Shown here: one piece after another, positions 1-9,375 of the stretch
Position numbering within the stretch: the first letter of the stretch is position 1
How the letters are laid out: each line of letters opens with the position of its first letter
Assembly: GCA_022925895.1 (NCBI GenBank)
Contig: JAKSYS010000717.1
Coordinates: 1 to 30,742, forward strand
Direction: 5' to 3'
Source: Fragilaria crotonensis
Taxonomy: Eukaryota; Bacillariophyta; Fragilariophyceae; Fragilariales; Fragilariaceae
DNA: 30,742 nucleotides
The notes under the pieces: model-generated
The model's input: only the letters and a program-made list of their open reading frames with translations
The model's database searches: none
Told to the model about the DNA's origin: nothing
Position numbers and translations under genes: made by a program

Positions 1-274
1 GCGGATGGGATATATTCGTACATGCATACTATCATTTTTGTAGACATGACGTGGTACAGTATCATATGTTGATAACGCAGGTCATCGTGCGGACATTCAA
101 GGATGTAGTACGTCCTTGTCTCATGTTCAACTCGATCTCGATAACAACGAGGAAAGCTTCACCTGATAAGTCTTGGCCAACTCATCGAAAAGCAGGAGAT
201 ACACGCGTCTCTCGGTAATATACCAATTAGCTGGAAGCCCTTACATACCAATTAGCTGGAAGCCCTTACATACC
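1..274. other. Upstream region of the first gene, with a 25-bp tandem duplication
   Basis: No convincing coding sequence is visible. Positions 221-245 and 246-270 are two exact copies of a 25-bp unit beginning TACCAATTAGCTGG, followed by a partial third start (TACCA) that runs into the ATG at 275. The reading frame of the next gene stays open back to about 173, but only a TTG lies there, and 25 is not a multiple of 3, so the two copies would be read in different frames. That suggests untranslated sequence, or an upstream exon lying outside the window. Confidence 0.5.
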
Positions 275-3200
275 ATGGATTCATATGGCATGAGCTCAAA
301 TATGGCAGAGGAAACGCCGATGGGTCGTACACTTGCAAATGACTGCGTTCAAATACAGCGCCTCCAGACTCCCTTTGAAGCGGACACGGTGGTCTATGGG
401 ACAATGTTCACCGTTCAGACATCTTCAGATTCTATAACCGTGCTCTCAATGGAGATTTCTGCTAATCCAGTAGGCACTGAAATGGACGTTGCAATCTACA
501 CAAAACTAGGCGACTACGTTGGTGTGGAAACCGATCCTTCACAATGGGAAAAGATTGTCGACGCATCGCTCACTCCGGCACGCGAAGGACATGGCACACC
601 GATTCCAGAAGACCAGTTTAAGAATTTCACGATGGGGAAGAACGAACTGCGTGCGTTCTTTGTGTCCTTGAAGAGTTCGGACCTTCGATACAAGCGTAGT
701 GCGGACGGCACGGAAGCCGGTCAACCCTTCGTGTCCGATGGCTACTTATCAGTCAACTCTGGCATAGGCCTCGCAGAATATGGCTTCAGCAACCAAATCT
801 TCCCTTCTCGATTGTTCAGTGGCATCTTCTACTACTCACATGCTACGGATTGCAGCGCTCCGAGCAGCAAGGTTCTAGTTACATATTCATTTCTCGCGCG
901 GTCAAAAGAAAGCGCCGTCTCAAGAGATCAACTTATCGCTGAATTGAACAGCCTCGTGGATGGCGCTGTAAAAAGCCTCCTCGACTCAGACTTATCTACC
1001 ATTCGCAATGAGTATAAGACGGAGGTGGAGACTGTTACCTCTGCGACGTCGATTTCGGAACAAGGTAAGCTCGAAACATCAGCAGGTTCATGACGTGCCA
1101 AACTCCATCCTCACCCTTCTCATCTGTTCAAACAACATTTCAGCGAATTGTCCGGTAGCCGGCTGGTCGGACTGTGCCCTAATTGACTGCAAGGTCACTC
1201 TTATACATTCAACTTCAATCGCAGGAGGCAATATCAATTACCTTCTATTGAGCTCCAGCGACGAGGTAACAACAATTGTTCGAGAAGGCGCTCTGGACGT
1301 GGAATATGCAGGGTACGCTACCCTGAAAACGTCTCTCTTGGTAGCATTGCAAGGCGTTCCTGCTGGAGTAGCATTAGATAAGGAGCAGAAAGGTTTCGTT
1401 GAAGAGGTGGCTACAGCGTATGCAGCAGAACAAACGGTGGGCGTGGTGGATGCAACTATTGTTGGAACGACGATAACCAATCAGAGAGGGCCCGGGCTTA
1501 GTCCGCAAAATCGGAGGAATCTCCAAAACTCTTCTGCGGTTGATGGCTGGATCGAACTTACCATCGATGTGCTCGCGATTCATGTTCCTCCCTACACTGG
1601 TGCAGCGGACTTCGGCGAGACTGTGTTAAGCTCGTTTCGCTCCAAGCAGAATGACTTTGTTGATGATCTGAAGACTGCGCGTTATCGCCCGGATTCTCAA
1701 GTTCAGGGGGATCGGGGTGAGTACTTCGCGGGAATCACAAATGTGAACGTGCGGAGTGTAGAGGATGCCGCAAATGGCGGTACCGGCGACGTGGATGGTG
1801 CTTCAACTGGCGAGATATACGGGCTAAGCACTCCCGTCTTTAGTGCCATATGTGTTGCAGTCTTAGTTTTTGCCGCGGTTTGGATTTGGTTCATAAATCG
1901 AAGAACAAAGAAGGCAGGCACTAATGAGGGAGAAGTGGAGTTCGTCGACTCAACGGGAAGGAAGCGTAGACGATCGTCCGTAATGTTCATGTTTGGTGGC
2001 AAAATACCTACGCTGACAAACGAGGAGACCGGGAAAGTTGGAGAAGTCTTCGCGATGGAGGGAATACGGCAAGACACAATTCAGACTGCAGAACTCCTGG
2101 GCTCCAGGGGTAGATCAAGGAGCATCAGGAATGTGGGCGATTCCTTGCACAAATCTGATGGTAGGCAAGAACTCGCCAGAAAAGGTAGCAACGATGCTTA
2201 CGCTAGAGCAGGCGTTTCGCCATCCGGATCAAGGGATCATAAGCGTGAGACAAGTCACCGACGTCTGGCTTCCCGCAGTCGCTCTCGGGATTCCTCCGCG
2301 ACATCCAAGGAATCAATCGGAACATCAGATTACGGAAGCTATGATGAAAGCATGCCCATTTCAAGGCATAACTCGAGAGACCCATCTAAGTCAAACACCC
2401 GCAACTATGCGAGTGATCGTGCCACCAATGCACATGGCGGCACGACTGATCACAAAGTCCAAGCGAAATCATCATCGGCGTCAGAGCATGCGCGGAATAT
2501 GGAAGGGACCAATGCATCTAGGAAGAACTCCCGAGACACATTCGTATCAAACTCGAGCAGCCATGTGCGTTCTCCCAATGGACCCTACTTGCAGAGCATG
2601 AATGTTCATGATGCCAGAATGTACTCAGAAGCCCCATCTGTTTCAAGGCATACTTCGAGAGACCCATCCATGTCAAATACAAGCAGCCACATGCGTGCGC
2701 TCGCTGTCAATGCATCCTACCCCCGCGACACGGCTGATCACAACGTCCGGGTCAACCCATCCTCTCACAATCGTCAGCCTATTTTACTTTCCAACAGTGA
2801 CTCCATTCACTCCACAAGGGCGACCAGAACAATTGGAACGCGTTTTGACAAGGATGGATCCTCTCATATTCGGCAGCCGATGCCGACATCTGCCAGCGAC
2901 ACCCAACATTCAACGAGGGCGACCAGAACCATTGGCACTCGTTTGGACGCAAATGGATCGGCTCATCATCGGCTGCCAGTGTCGTTCGCCAGCAGCGATA
3001 CTCGTCACACCACGAGAGCTGCAAGGACAACGGGTATAGATATAGATCCGCTCAGGGAAGCGTCCTCAGCTCACAATCGACTGCCTGTTTCGTCGACCGT
3101 TAGGGAATCAGGGCATTCCACACGAGCAGCACGAACCACATTTGGCGGGGACGTGGCTCGTGCTTCAGAGGCGTCATCGCATGCCCGGGCGCGTGTGTCT

Positions 3201-3614
3201 GCGTCTACTCATTTGACACGAACAACTGGCCTGCCGTCGACTCCAAACGACGGAGGTGGGATAACAGGGAAGCAAAGCGCCGCGATGGCTCATGGTGGTA
3301 TTCCTGGAGGCGATAGTCGAGTGCAAATCAGTCAATCCATGAGGGGGACGAGAACAATCCCTGCCTCGCATGATGCTCGTATGCACGCGCACGCATCCAT
3401 GAGAGGGACTCGAACCCAACTACCAACTACCTACGAGGGGGGTGGGATGGCAGGGCCGCAGAGCGTTGCACTGGCACCTGGTACTCGTGGTGGCGATGTA
3501 CGTGTCCAAATCAGTCAGTCCATGAGGGGGACCAGAACCATCCCTGCCATGCATGATGCTCGCATTCCGGTGCACGCATCCAAAACAACACAAGTGCCAC
3601 CACGTTTAACTTGA
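275..3614 (+). CDS. Large single-pass membrane protein with an Arg/Ser/Thr-rich repetitive cytoplasmic tail
   Basis: Two exons, 275..1064 and 1144..3614, are separated by a 79-nt intron with donor CAAG|GTAAGC and acceptor ATTTCAG. The junction restores one frame and gives 1086 residues from the ATG at 275. The N-terminal ~490 residues look extracellular. They include a segment (YGTMFTVQTSSDSITVLSMEI, followed by VAIYTKLGDYVG) of a beta-rich type I associate with diatom surface proteins; that association is from memory. A hydrophobic helix at about residues 494-514 (nt 1834-1893) is followed by basic residues. The tail is low-complexity: SRHxSRDPSxSN-type repeats near 2356, 2514 and 2629; HSTRATRTIGTR-type repeats near 2809, 2908, 3005 and 3115; and a 61-residue block duplicated at about 3250-3392 and 3436-3572. 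No signal peptide is seen at this start, so the true N-terminus may lie in an unseen 5' exon. Receptor-like topology is inferred; the function is unknown. Confidence 0.75.
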
Positions 3615-3744
3615 ACACAGGCGGATTAGTTTCTTGCAAGCCAGCGAGAGGAATTGAAACGGAAGATAGATTAGGTAACTAGCTCTTTTAATTCATGGCG
3701 TGTGTTAGTCGCTCTCACGGTAGTGATCAGCAGGAAAAGGGGAA

Positions 3745-4422
3745 TCAAAGCTCAGAGTCCATGTCTTTCAGTTCATATTCGAGATACTCTTGATACGTAA
3801 GCATGTCCGGGCTAATGTGTAAAGTGAAGCGGTTTCCCAATGGTCCGACAATAAATGCGTTGAGCAGCTTGCTATCAAACTTGCCTTTTTGAATGAAGTG
3901 GGCTAGATACTTCACAACCTGGTGATCTGCATCATTTTTGAGGCCGTCCAAAATTCGAATGCGAGACCCTTCCGTAGGTTCAATCGCAATCCCGTCTTGC
4001 CCTTTCATAGGGATGACAACTACTTCGACACCGTACTTGTACACATCCAAGACGTGATTCAAAAGGTCATAGTTGTACTGCGCTAAACCGGGAAGCATCG
4101 GAATCGTGGCAACAATGACAATCTCACCATCAAAATCTTCAAAATTGACCCTTTTCCCCTGGTAGTCTCTCCATCGGAATTGGTAAAATGGCGAATCCAT
4201 CGAGTCAAATCCACCCCAAGCTGCCCTCTCGGGACGCACACGACGAGCGCATGTGATTGGACATTCATAGTATGTGTCAGGAGTCGTTGTACACATTTCC
4301 TTGGCGGCCTTTTCTTCGCAATTCTCACCCGTGTCTGCATAGAACTTCTTCGACACCGCAGTATGGGAGAGGATGAGGAGGAAAAGGATCACAAGGAGTG
4401 GAGCACTGGCGGTTTTCATCAT
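3745..4422 (-). CDS. Secreted glutathione-peroxidase-fold protein without a catalytic Cys/Sec, with a Cys-rich N-terminal module
   Basis: This is a single-exon protein of 225 residues. Residues 1-24 form a clear signal peptide (long Leu/Ile/Val core, then TAVSKK). Four cysteines at about 35, 44, 54 and 58 (GENCEEKAAKEMC, ECPITC) resemble a partial ShK-like module. The rest aligns by eye with the glutathione peroxidase family: a Trp-containing DYQGKRVNFEDFDGEIVIVAT lead-in, then Y-x-Y-D-L-L and a VEVVVIPMKGQDG strand. Family members have Cys or selenocysteine just after the VAS strand. Here residues 104-112 are VATIPMLPG, with neither residue, and no in-frame TGA is present. A peroxidase reaction is therefore unlikely, and a binding or structural role in the secretory pathway is inferred. 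It converges on the preceding plus-strand gene, with 130 bp between the stops. An alternative view is a generic thioredoxin-fold protein. Confidence 0.7.
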   Translation of the reverse strand: MMKTASAPLLVILFLLILSHTAVSKKFYADTGENCEEKAAKEMCTTTPDTYYECPITCARRVRPERAAWGGFDSMDSPFYQFRWRDYQGKRVNFEDFDGEIVIVATIPMLPGLAQYNYDLLNHVLDVYKYGVEVVVIPMKGQDGIAIEPTEGSRIRILDGLKNDADHQVVKYLAHFIQKGKFDSKLLNAFIVGPLGNRFTLHISPDMLTYQEYLEYELKDMDSEL

Positions 4423-4721
4423 TTCTTCTAGTGTTTTTAGTTGTGGAGTACTCCGAGTAGGGCGTACTATAGATCACGCAATTTATGTTTTGTCAAGTGT
4501 TATGTGGTGTGTGGGGTGTGGGCGACATGAGAGAGAGATTCGAAGAATTTTTGAAAAAAATCAAGACAAGCCATCGAACTGCTCAATCTGTGAGATGCAA
4601 GAGATGCGAGATGCGAGATGCGAGGTTGGCGTGTGGGCGTGCGTGAACGTCATGGGAGCCAGTACCCAGTACCAGTACAAATACCAGGTACTACAGGAGC
4701 TACTACTACTAGATACTCGGA

Positions 4722-4737
4722 GTACTACCGGTAGTAC
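4722..4737. repeat. Perfect 16-bp palindrome GTACTACCGGTAGTAC
   Basis: Self-complementary over 16 bases, it lies between two divergent genes. Half-copies of the same word (ACCGGTAGTAC) recur near 11951 and 15633. Confidence 0.7.
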
Positions 4738-4928
4738 CGCAAATAAAAAACGACAGTATGCATACACCGGTACAAGTTGGTGCACAGGTGTCCGATGTAC
4801 ATACAGGTATGCAGCATGTGCAATGTGCATACCTATTGTGGTCTGATATTGAGTAGAAGTATGTACTGGAGTAGCAGGAGGAGTCGTGCTGCGCAACGGG
4901 TCCGATTTCCGATTAGGTTTCACCAATT

Positions 4929-4936
4929 TGACGTCA
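4929..4936. promoter_or_regulatory. CRE-type palindrome TGACGTCA
   Basis: This canonical bZIP/CREB-type site lies about 290 bp upstream of the palmitoyltransferase ATG. TGACGT elements are known in CO2/cAMP-responsive diatom promoters. A second copy lies at 25493-25500 in a gene-poor region. Function here is unproven. Confidence 0.35.
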
Positions 4937-5226
4937 GCGCGTATAGTACCAATCAGAGGATGCTCTCAGTATGTTACTGTCTTCACCTGGTACTGGAGCA
5001 CTGTTGTACTGTAGCAGGTAATTCGATCGTCGATACAGTACACAGTACAACGTTTCTCATATTTAAGAATGAATACATTCGAATGTCCCTTGACAATCCA
5101 CGAAGGTGCTGCTAAGTCGCGGAGTCGCGGACTCTCTCAATCAGCAGCCGCCTCACCACTACGAACTATCCGTATCCCTTAGTTGTAGCAAACGCGAAGC
5201 GATCATAGTCTCTGACCCTGTACGCG

Positions 5227-6561
5227 ATGGCAACGTTACAAGTAGATGCCTCGAGACGGAGAGCCTTCTCCGTATCGGGAACGAGCTTTTCCATGCCTTC
5301 AGACCTTCCGACAGCATGTGCGAACCTGGTGGACGGTGTCTTCTACATTCTTGGAATTTTCCTCGTTTGCTTTGCGTCAGTCATTATCGCAGGCTTGACC
5401 CACTCCTTTTTCGTCGTCGTGTTACCGATGATTCAGCGAGCCAACCCAAACAATCCACTATTAATTTGCTTTCACGTCGCGTTTGTCGCATTTGTCCTCA
5501 TCAATGTCCTGACCAACTACTACTTGTGCATTTCTGCCAAGCATAAAGGCCGATTGTACGATACTATAGTGCGCGAGCTGGCAGATACAATGGGGTTTGC
5601 ATATCCTGAAACGCCCCAGGACGTTCTTCAATTCAAGAGGGATTTTGAAGAGAAAATGATCTTTCGTTTGCACCGCCGACAGGCCCGTCAGATGGAGGCT
5701 AACGAGCAACGACAACAACAACAGCAAAACACGCAATCAGCCAATGCTGAAGCGACCGGAGTAACGCAAAGGAAAGTGAACGGAGAAAGTGCTGCTACGG
5801 CTGATCCTGTCCTAGCACCAACACCAGCACCGGCACTGCCGGTGAGACGGTGGCTTATCATGGCGCCCGACGAGTGGGGATTTTGCGACGCCACGAATCA
5901 GCCCAAACCACCGCGATCTCACTTTGATCACGTGACTAGACAGTTGGTCCTCAATATGGACCATTACTGTCCCTGGATGTTCAATACAGTGGGATACTTC
6001 AATTACCGATACTTTTGCAACTTTTTGCTCTTCGTGGTAATTGGCATGGCATATGGTGCTTGCCTAACCTTGCGACCGTTCTTGGCCTCGGAGAGTCAGA
6101 AGTTTTATGATCAAGTCAAGCTCTCGAAGGAGCAACATTCACCTACGACGTTGCACTTGTTTGACTATGTGCCCATTCCCCAAGAGCGCTCTGCCATTGC
6201 GTTTTCGTTTATCCTCTGTCTATCTGTGGGACTAGCAGTCCTTCTTCTTGCCTCTTTCCATGCTTATCTCTTGCTAACAGCCCAAACGACGATTGAATTT
6301 CATGTCAACTGTGCCAACCGCCGCCGCGCCAAACAGCTCCGCCAAAGATTCAAGAATCCGTATGATCTGGGTATGAAACGCAACTTTCAACAAGTCTACG
6401 GGACAGGCAATCCGCTGGTAGCGATTCTCATTCCATCCAACCGCGAGCCAGAGTTTTTGCCTCTGCCCCTGCTTGGGAAGGACGGTCTGCGACCAAAATA
6501 TAGAGAAAAGAAAGACCAAGATGCCAACGTCGACAGCGATATGGGAGTTAACATTGTTTAG
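5227..6561 (+). CDS. DHHC-family (DHYC variant) protein S-palmitoyltransferase
   Basis: This single-exon protein of 444 residues probably transfers palmitate to cysteines of membrane-associated proteins at an endomembrane. Four hydrophobic segments fit the family topology: about 36-65, 80-100, 262-282 and 321-350. Between TM2 and TM3 lies the cysteine-rich domain, with KPPRSHF and then the catalytic motif D245-H246-Y247-C248 followed by PW. A TTxE motif (TTIE, residues 354-357) follows TM4, and an NPYDLGMKRNFQQVYG segment matches the PaCCT-type C-terminal motif. DHYC instead of DHHC is known in some active family members. Unusually, most zinc-ligand cysteines of the CRD are replaced: RSHF where RSHC is usual, and NTVG where NCVG is usual. 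A Gln-rich loop (about 159-168) and an Ala/Pro stretch precede the CRD. Its 3' end converges on the next gene. Confidence 0.88.
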   Translation: MATLQVDASRRRAFSVSGTSFSMPSDLPTACANLVDGVFYILGIFLVCFASVIIAGLTHSFFVVVLPMIQRANPNNPLLICFHVAFVAFVLINVLTNYYLCISAKHKGRLYDTIVRELADTMGFAYPETPQDVLQFKRDFEEKMIFRLHRRQARQMEANEQRQQQQQNTQSANAEATGVTQRKVNGESAATADPVLAPTPAPALPVRRWLIMAPDEWGFCDATNQPKPPRSHFDHVTRQLVLNMDHYCPWMFNTVGYFNYRYFCNFLLFVVIGMAYGACLTLRPFLASESQKFYDQVKLSKEQHSPTTLHLFDYVPIPQERSAIAFSFILCLSVGLAVLLLASFHAYLLLTAQTTIEFHVNCANRRRAKQLRQRFKNPYDLGMKRNFQQVYGTGNPLVAILIPSNREPEFLPLPLLGKDGLRPKYREKKDQDANVDSDMGVNIV

Positions 6562-6692
6562 CCGGATCAACATTCTACAAAGTTTTCATGAGTATTTTCA
6601 CAACTTCATTATACAGTTTACATTTCAAGACAGCAGTCCGTGAGCTCCCATCACCAAGGTCTCTCCGTTGGAAATTGTACGCGACCCATGCT

Positions 6693-7166
6693 CTAGACCG
6701 CTCTTCTTCTATGCCGATTGAAGATGTTGTCGTTTGGGATAAGTAGTTCGTGTAACGCAGATTCAATGTCACGGCACAAATTTTGGCGATCCTCGACTGT
6801 CCTCGACGGTATTGTTGGATCGATGGTGCAAGGTCGTTTGTCAGCGCAAGCCCACATATTGAAAATAGCTTTGGCTCGTCGAGATAGCTTTTCGGCTTGA
6901 AGAGGCGGTTCAGTTCCATGCTTGGATAAGCGATTTACCATTTCTAGATACGTGTCCCTGTCCACAGACTCTCGCGGGATGATCGAGAGCTCTGCAAGAC
7001 AAGAGTCATACAAGGAAGGATTGGCTCCAACAATTGAGGAGGCGCACAATAGCGATATGCCAATGATCCTGTGTGTTCCAATCATCTCATCGAATTGTGC
7101 TATCTGTTGCGTTGTTGGGGGTGGTTGGTCTGCTTGTGAGCTTGTGTCATTCAGTGGATGATGCAT
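6693..7166 (-). CDS. Hypothetical protein, 157 aa
   Basis: The ATG at 7166 opens a 157-residue frame: a Pro/Gln-rich start, a moderately hydrophobic stretch RIIGISLLCASSIVG at about residues 32-46, and then a charged alpha-helical region with several Cys and Arg residues. I recognise no family. Support is moderate: the frame is the longest here, it begins with ATG, and it sits 131 bp from the convergent palmitoyltransferase stop, which is the spacing seen elsewhere in the window. A second minus-strand ATG frame at 6575-6919 overlaps it, and I consider that frame a shadow because its composition is less protein-like. Confidence 0.4.
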   Translation of the reverse strand: MHHPLNDTSSQADQPPPTTQQIAQFDEMIGTHRIIGISLLCASSIVGANPSLYDSCLAELSIIPRESVDRDTYLEMVNRLSKHGTEPPLQAEKLSRRAKAIFNMWACADKRPCTIDPTIPSRTVEDRQNLCRDIESALHELLIPNDNIFNRHRRRAV

Positions 7167-7815
7167 CCCTGATCGATCAGGCGAAATTTTTGTCGAGAGT
7201 CGATTCGTGATTTAGAATACGTGGGTCAGAGGCGTTTTTATAACGGAACCAAAAACTGTAATTTTGATTGTATTCTATACTCTCGACTTGGAACGGACCT
7301 TAAAAAAACCTTACTAGTGAACCATGACACAAATGCATGTCACGGAACGATGCGAGACATGCATCATAAGGGCATTGCTTAGCTTGATCTAATTCCTGTA
7401 TACCACAGCGACCACATGCAAGATGCCCTATCGTATGCAGAGCAGGAAGCCCGATCACTCCATCCCTACAGGTGTACCATGTGTAGTAGGTTACGAGAGT
7501 GCCTCCATCGATAAAAGACGTGACTCTCATCCTGGCTACAAAATCGTCATTTCCTACGACGAGCCAGAATGTGGAAAAAGGAGGCATTGCTCGTTATATA
7601 GGTTACACAATCGCACCCAGTGAAACATGCTCCATCAGTCTCCACTCCCAACCCAAGTGGCTGACTTTCGTCGAAGGTAAGATAGTGACTGCAAACTTCA
7701 CAACCGCGAACAGCAGAAATTGTTTAATTCTACATTGACTTTATTAGCTCGTCGGAAACAAACGACTCATTATCTAGTGTGTGCGCAAATATCCAACGAC
7801 GTAAGTCACAATCGC
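7167..7815. other. Intergenic, no supported gene
   Basis: Only short frames occur here, such as a 95-codon minus-strand frame at 7300-7587 with an ATG and several cysteines (CGRCGIQ, CPYDAC). It has no family resemblance and lies head-to-tail between two minus-strand genes, so I do not call it. The region should contain the promoter of the gene ending at 6693 and the 3' flank of the Mpo1-like gene. Confidence 0.4.
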
Positions 7816-8556
7816 TCAGGCAAGACTGGCACACGCTCTCATGGTAGCACCCTGGGCACATAGTCGCGCTGTATTTTCCGCCACCAAACTTAGAGTTCGT
7901 TGTTGGAGCTGTTTGTTAATTCCCAGGAACCACAGTCCCTCATAGAATGCAAAGAGCGGGGCGCTCGTGAGAGCACCACCCAACGATTCTAACAAGGCAG
8001 GCTTTGCCCCTTCAATAATGGCATGACCAGGATGGATCTGAACATACCATGAAAGTATGTGAATGAGGGCGGCAAGTTTCAGCGTGTTTCCTGTACCAGT
8101 CCAGCGAACTTGCCTCGACGATGTCTTCTTCATTTGTTTCTCTTGATCGCGTTGGGTCCAATTGGAAGCAGTCACGTACATGCCATAAACAACAGGCGAG
8201 TAAAGAATCCCTCCGAATGGATCAATATAAATGTAGAATATGCAATAGAACAGAAACGTGACAGTCGCCCATGATAGGGGATGGGACACGGCGCCGGGGA
8301 TGGATATGGCATAGGATCCGACGATGGGCAGCGGCAAATGGGCATAAAAAATCATTGCGGACCATACGATGCCCGGTACGCCGAAAAAGTGAATGAGCTG
8401 ATTCATGGGTTCCCGATGGTAGACACCATAGAATCCAAGCGCGTCTTCGATGTTGCGAAACTTGAGAGCAGCTGAAATGACAAGAACAGTCAAAACTGCG
8501 GCCGCAACTTCTGCGAAGACGAAGGATGGGGTCAATTGCTGATGAAAAAGAGGCAT
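7816..8556 (-). CDS. Mpo1-like (DUF962) membrane protein, probable fatty-acid alpha-dioxygenase
   Basis: This 246-residue protein uses the ATG at 8556. The frame stays open upstream to 8727, but that part runs into GTAC-rich intergenic DNA, so the later ATG is preferred. The family signature is clear: FYGVYHREPMNQLIHFFGVP (H47, N52, H56), and WYVQIHPGHAIIEGAKPALLESLGGALTSAPLFAFYE (H175, H178, E182). Mpo1 of yeast is an Fe(II)-dependent ER dioxygenase that shortens 2-hydroxy fatty acids from phytosphingosine breakdown; the conserved His residues bind iron. Several hydrophobic segments (about 12-32, 58-74, 76-90, 94-125 and 158-172) fit an ER membrane protein. It is longer than the yeast protein through an insert of about 25 polar residues (SNWTQRDQEKQMKK onward) and a C-terminal extension. 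The same chemistry here is inference. Confidence 0.85.
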   Translation of the reverse strand: MPLFHQQLTPSFVFAEVAAAVLTVLVISAALKFRNIEDALGFYGVYHREPMNQLIHFFGVPGIVWSAMIFYAHLPLPIVGSYAISIPGAVSHPLSWATVTFLFYCIFYIYIDPFGGILYSPVVYGMYVTASNWTQRDQEKQMKKTSSRQVRWTGTGNTLKLAALIHILSWYVQIHPGHAIIEGAKPALLESLGGALTSAPLFAFYEGLWFLGINKQLQQRTLSLVAENTARLCAQGATMRACASLA

Positions 8557-9375
8557 GTGGAGATGGTGCAATCTCTTCGATTGGAATGTGTGATTACCAG
8601 GTATTGTAGCAGATGGTATCCTGTTGCATACAATGTTATCCGAGTACTTGATACGTGATACGAGTACGTCGTACTGGACTGCACGATGCGTCCCAGCGAT
8701 CTGCAACTCTGTTTTTGAGAAAAACAACTCAAAGATTTGACGGTAGCAGGTACTAGTAGCACTGCTACGGCAAAGCTTAATGGATATTTACACTGTCTTA
8801 CTGGTGTACATTATCACATCTACTCAGAGCATGTGAATGTGAAGTGTGAGGGGAGAGACCAATTAGTGAGCAGCCCTGATTGAGACACTTGGACAAACTA
8901 CTTGACATCATTTCATTGCATTCTTAAAATCGGACCCACAGCATGTGATGCTCCAGTTGGTTACCAGTTCTCGCACTAATGCTTGCCATGGGCATGTAGC
9001 GGCAGCATTAAAACTGGTACTTGTAGAGTGATTCATTGACAGTAAGAGGCGAATGGCACCATTGTACCCACTACTTCGGAGTACATGCGTAAATTTCGGA
9101 TTATGGCTGGGACCAGGGACGTCTGGTCCTTGCAGCTACCAGGTACTCTAGAATTAGAGTCGAATACCTGGTCGCATACTGGTATGCAAAGAAAAGGCTA
9201 CTGTGACCTGTGATCATCAAACCATCCATATTACTAGAGCACAGAGTGGCGAGTAGAAATGGATCGGCTCCTCATCAACGAGACCATTTCTTCGGTTTTA
9301 GAATGGAATCCGGATGATGACACCTTTGGCCCAAACCTTTCGCCGACTGCATGTTGACTGAATGATATCCCAGCA
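8557..9375. other. Intergenic with GTAC-rich inverted repeats
   Basis: No gene is supported. GTAC words cluster at about 8640-8760 and 9005-9185. An imperfect inverted repeat spans about 9138-9172: the left arm ACCAGGTACTCTA is mirrored by TAGAG...TACCTGGT. The left part probably holds the Mpo1-like promoter, and the right part is the 3' flank of the histidine phosphatase gene. Confidence 0.4.

Larger units (their letters stand above)
4423..5226. promoter_or_regulatory. Divergent intergenic region with period-7 repeat, GTAC palindrome and CRE-type site
   Basis: No supported gene lies in these ~800 bp between two divergent genes. A heptanucleotide repeat (GAGATGC/GCGAGAT units, about four copies) sits at about 4592-4625. 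A perfect 16-bp palindrome, GTACTACCGGTAGTAC, sits at 4722-4737 within a stretch crowded with GTAC words (about 4660-4860). An 8-bp palindrome TGACGTCA, the canonical CRE/bZIP half-site pair, lies at 4929-4936, about 290 bp before the palmitoyltransferase ATG. Regulatory function is inferred from position and motif only. Confidence 0.45.

Noticed and set aside
2038-3039. Two plus-strand frames of 187 and 145 codons inside the membrane-protein tail
   Set aside because: They are alternate-frame reads of the repetitive Arg/Ser tail; the repeats are conserved in the main frame.
7300-7587. 95-codon minus-strand frame with several cysteines
   Set aside because: No family match, and overlapping plus-strand frames are equally long; it is within chance length for this region.
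8557-8727. 57-codon N-terminal extension of the Mpo1-like frame
   Set aside because: The sequence is GTAC-rich promoter-type DNA, and the family signature is complete from the ATG at 8556.
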